A stretch of DNA of 16,189 nt from positions 1 to 16,189 of the forward strand of contig DBAV01000241.1 of assembly GCA_002291875.1 (NCBI GenBank). Direction: 5' to 3'. This document shows, one piece after another, positions 14,806-16,189 of this stretch. The stretch is from Hyphomonadaceae bacterium UBA1001 (lineage in GTDB: Bacteria > Pseudomonadota > Alphaproteobacteria > Caulobacterales > Aquidulcibacteraceae). The notes below the pieces were generated by a model. The model had not been told where the DNA came from, did not search any database, and saw only the letters and a list, made by a program, of their open reading frames with translations. Numbering within the stretch: the first letter of the stretch is position 1; each line of letters opens with the position of its first letter. A program made the translations under genes and the position numbers.

Positions 14806-15897
14806 TCAGGACCGCAGGCGGCGCCGCAGCGTGACCACCTTGGTCAGGAACGCCAGTTCGGTTTCGACGATCTCGAGCCCCGCATCCTCGGCCAGCCGGG
14901 CAATGTCGGTGGTCATCCACGAGGCGTAGAAGGGTTCGTGAAAGCCCACCGGAAAGAAGTCCAGCATGCGATCGAGGGTGGGCGTGTCGCCGGTCTGGAT
15001 CGAATCGGCAAGCACCAGCGTCCCGCCCGGTTTCAGAACGCGCGCCATCTCGCCCATCACCGCGACGCGCACGCGCGGCGGCAATTCGTGAAACAGATAG
15101 ATGCAGGACAGCGTGTTGAACGAGCCGCCCTCGAACGGCATTGCGTCAGCGGACGCGCGCACGACCTCGGTGCGCGGCCACCCCGCCAGCGTCGCGCGCG
15201 CTTCATCGGCATAGGCGGGCGAAAGGTCCAGTCCGGTGACCTGCAGTCGCGGATACGCCGTCAGCACCTGGGCAAGGAAAGAGCCCGTCCCGCAGGCCAC
15301 ATCCAGCAGAGTGAGGGTTCGCTGGTCGCGGCCGCGCCAGCTGCGCGCCAGCGGCGCCAGTGCCATCCGCCGCATCACCTCGGCTGCACCGGTGAACAGG
15401 ACCTCGACCTGGGTGTCATAGAGACGCGCGCTTTCGCGGGTCATCCAGCCACCGGACTGAAAGTGGAAGTTCTGCAGGAAATAGGCGGGAAACTGCGCAC
15501 CCACGGCCTCTACTTCGCGACGGATCTCGACGCCATCGCGCTCGATCCGGCGCCGGTCGACCCGCGGAACGTCCCTGAAGAACGCGCGTGAGCGTTCCAG
15601 CGCCTGCGGCAGTCGCGCAGGGTCGAAACCGCGCGGCGCAGGATAGAGGCCGGCCTCGATGTTCTCGACGTCGCGGCGGAACAGATCGAGGAAGAGCCTG
15701 CGCACTTCGGCCCAGTCCGGCAACGGCGCGCGTGAGCGGAACGGCGGGTCGCCGGGCCGATCGATCGGGGCAGCGATCCGTCGCGCGACCGCGTAGTGGC
15801 CGGCATACCACGCCACCCGTGCGGCCTGGCTCAACGCATAGCCCGAGCGCCACAATATCCGAGTGGGTGAGAGCGAGGCAGGCATGTCCTTGTCCAT
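14806..15897 (-). CDS. Class I SAM-dependent methyltransferase
   Basis: Probable small-molecule or lipid methyltransferase of 363 residues; the acceptor is unknown. Residues about 190-345 are a Rossmann methyltransferase domain: motif I LLDVACGTGSF (197-207), the acidic LDLSPAY (223-229), ADAMPF (250-255), then IYLFHELP (266-273) and VLKPGGTLVLAD (287-298). The N-terminal 150 residues are helical and basic, with DLFRRDVENIEAGLYPAP (71-88) as a distinctive stretch I recognise only as recurrent in alphaproteobacterial homologues. The ATG at 15897 is chosen on position; no clear ribosome-binding site precedes it, and ATG 15885 or GTG 15954 remain possible. It is the first gene of the minus-strand run, 52 bases before pmbA. 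Confidence 0.88.
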   Translation of the reverse strand: MDKDMPASLSPTRILWRSGYALSQAARVAWYAGHYAVARRIAAPIDRPGDPPFRSRAPLPDWAEVRRLFLDLFRRDVENIEAGLYPAPRGFDPARLPQALERSRAFFRDVPRVDRRRIERDGVEIRREVEAVGAQFPAYFLQNFHFQSGGWMTRESARLYDTQVEVLFTGAAEVMRRMALAPLARSWRGRDQRTLTLLDVACGTGSFLAQVLTAYPRLQVTGLDLSPAYADEARATLAGWPRTEVVRASADAMPFEGGSFNTLSCIYLFHELPPRVRVAVMGEMARVLKPGGTLVLADSIQTGDTPTLDRMLDFFPVGFHEPFYASWMTTDIARLAEDAGLEIVETELAFLTKVVTLRRRLRS

Positions 15898-15989
15898 GGC
15901 GGAAACTTTGCCTGCCGATCGCGTTGATGCAAGTCCGCCATCGGTCACCCCCACACGCAGGCGGGTGGACGTGATGCCGCGGGCGTGAC

Positions 15990-16022
15990 TTGACGTCGCG
16001 GACCGGTGTTATATATCGCGAC
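15990..16022 (+). promoter_or_regulatory. Promoter with overlapping inverted repeat, upstream of the lipoprotein gene
   Basis: TTGACG (15990-15995, five of six bases of the -35 consensus) and TATATC (16012-16017) are 16 bases apart and point at the lipoprotein start at 16070. GTCGCG (15995-16000) and CGCGAC (16017-16022) form an inverted repeat with 16 bases between the arms that brackets the -10 region, with the palindrome ACCGGT (16002-16007) inside. This layout suits a repressor site. The promoter is fairly clear; the operator is inference. Confidence 0.5.
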
Positions 16023-16069
16023 ACGAATAAGAAATGCGTGCCGCAGCACCCATGCCCCGGAGTGTCCCG

Positions 16070-16189
16070 ATGACCCGCCCTGTCCTGCTTGCCCTCGTTG
16101 CCGCACCTTTGCTGGCAGGTTGCGTCACCGCCACCGCCACCGAACGCGGCTTTTTGTCGGACTATTCGCGCCTGCAACCAGTCGAAGGC
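16070..16189 (+). CDS. DUF3313-like lipoprotein, truncated at the window edge
   Basis: Only the first 40 codons are present and the frame is open to the last base. GGAG (16059-16062) lies 7 bases before the ATG. Residues 1-17 are a lipoprotein signal peptide (PVLLALVAAPLLAG) with lipobox LAGC, so Cys18 should be lipidated. The mature part begins with a Thr/Ala spacer and then GFLSDYSRLQPVEG (27-40). The phrase FLSDYSRLQP is characteristic of the start of DUF3313 lipoproteins of Gram-negative bacteria, whose function is not established. It is divergent from the methyltransferase, with 172 bases between starts. Confidence 0.82.
   Translation, partial: MTRPVLLALVAAPLLAGCVTATATERGFLSDYSRLQPVEG

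Noticed and set aside
13746..15591. Two long plus-strand frames opposite pmbA and the methyltransferase
   Set aside because: They are shadows of well-supported minus-strand genes and lack signals for translation.
1..16189. CRISPR array, tRNA, rRNA, insertion sequence, toxin-antitoxin or phage genes
   Set aside because: I looked for spaced direct repeats, tRNA-like cloverleafs, terminal inverted repeats with transposase, and related proteins, and found none.

Overview
The window is a GC-rich stretch of about 16.2 kb from an alphaproteobacterium. Four things point there: a DUF4170 gene next to an inositol-monophosphatase/CysQ-like gene and a PmbA/TldE gene, a GNAT gene directly behind rplU-rpmA, an L21 protein with a long basic Ala/Pro/Lys tail, and a TonB-dependent receptor. 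I cannot fix the order; the L21 core looks more like Caulobacterales/Hyphomonadales or Sphingomonadales than Rhodobacterales, but that is an impression. The first 15 bases match the 3' end of the standard Illumina adapter and the last gene runs off the right edge, so this looks like a complete contig from a draft or metagenome assembly.

Left part, mostly plus strand (1-4516): a TonB-dependent outer-membrane receptor; then ribosomal protein genes rplU-rpmA behind a near-consensus sigma-70 promoter, with a hairpin in the leader and a strong intrinsic terminator after rpmA; then a RimJ/RimL-like acetyltransferase and a stand-alone receiver-domain response regulator. obgE, which often follows rplU-rpmA in this class, is not here.

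Middle (4539-9485): a Tat-exported serine hydrolase of the beta-lactamase/S12 family (minus) is divergent from a secreted Sel1/TPR-like protein (plus). That gene converges on a two-gene minus operon, an unknown membrane-anchored periplasmic protein followed by arabinose-5-phosphate isomerase (kdsD/kpsF, Kdo synthesis). A plus-strand alpha/beta hydrolase follows.

Right part (9508-15897, minus strand): a tight run transcribed as SAM methyltransferase, pmbA (tldE), inositol-monophosphatase-like phosphatase, DUF4170, MsbA-type ABC exporter, WecA/MraY-type glycosyl-1-phosphate transferase. Three of its five junctions are overlapping stop/start codons (GTGA or TGATG), a sign of translational coupling. 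The ABC exporter and polyprenyl-phosphate transferase occupy the place where I would expect Kdo transferase (waaA). Together with kdsD this gives the window an envelope-glycolipid theme. Divergent from this block, the first 40 codons of a DUF3313-like lipoprotein end the window.

I see no rRNA, tRNA, CRISPR array, insertion sequence, prophage or defence locus. Nothing here is clearly a new system. The best leads are the structured 3' UTR of rpmA, the leader hairpin of rplU, the unknown protein coupled to kdsD, and the exporter/transferase pair locked into the pmbA-DUF4170 block.
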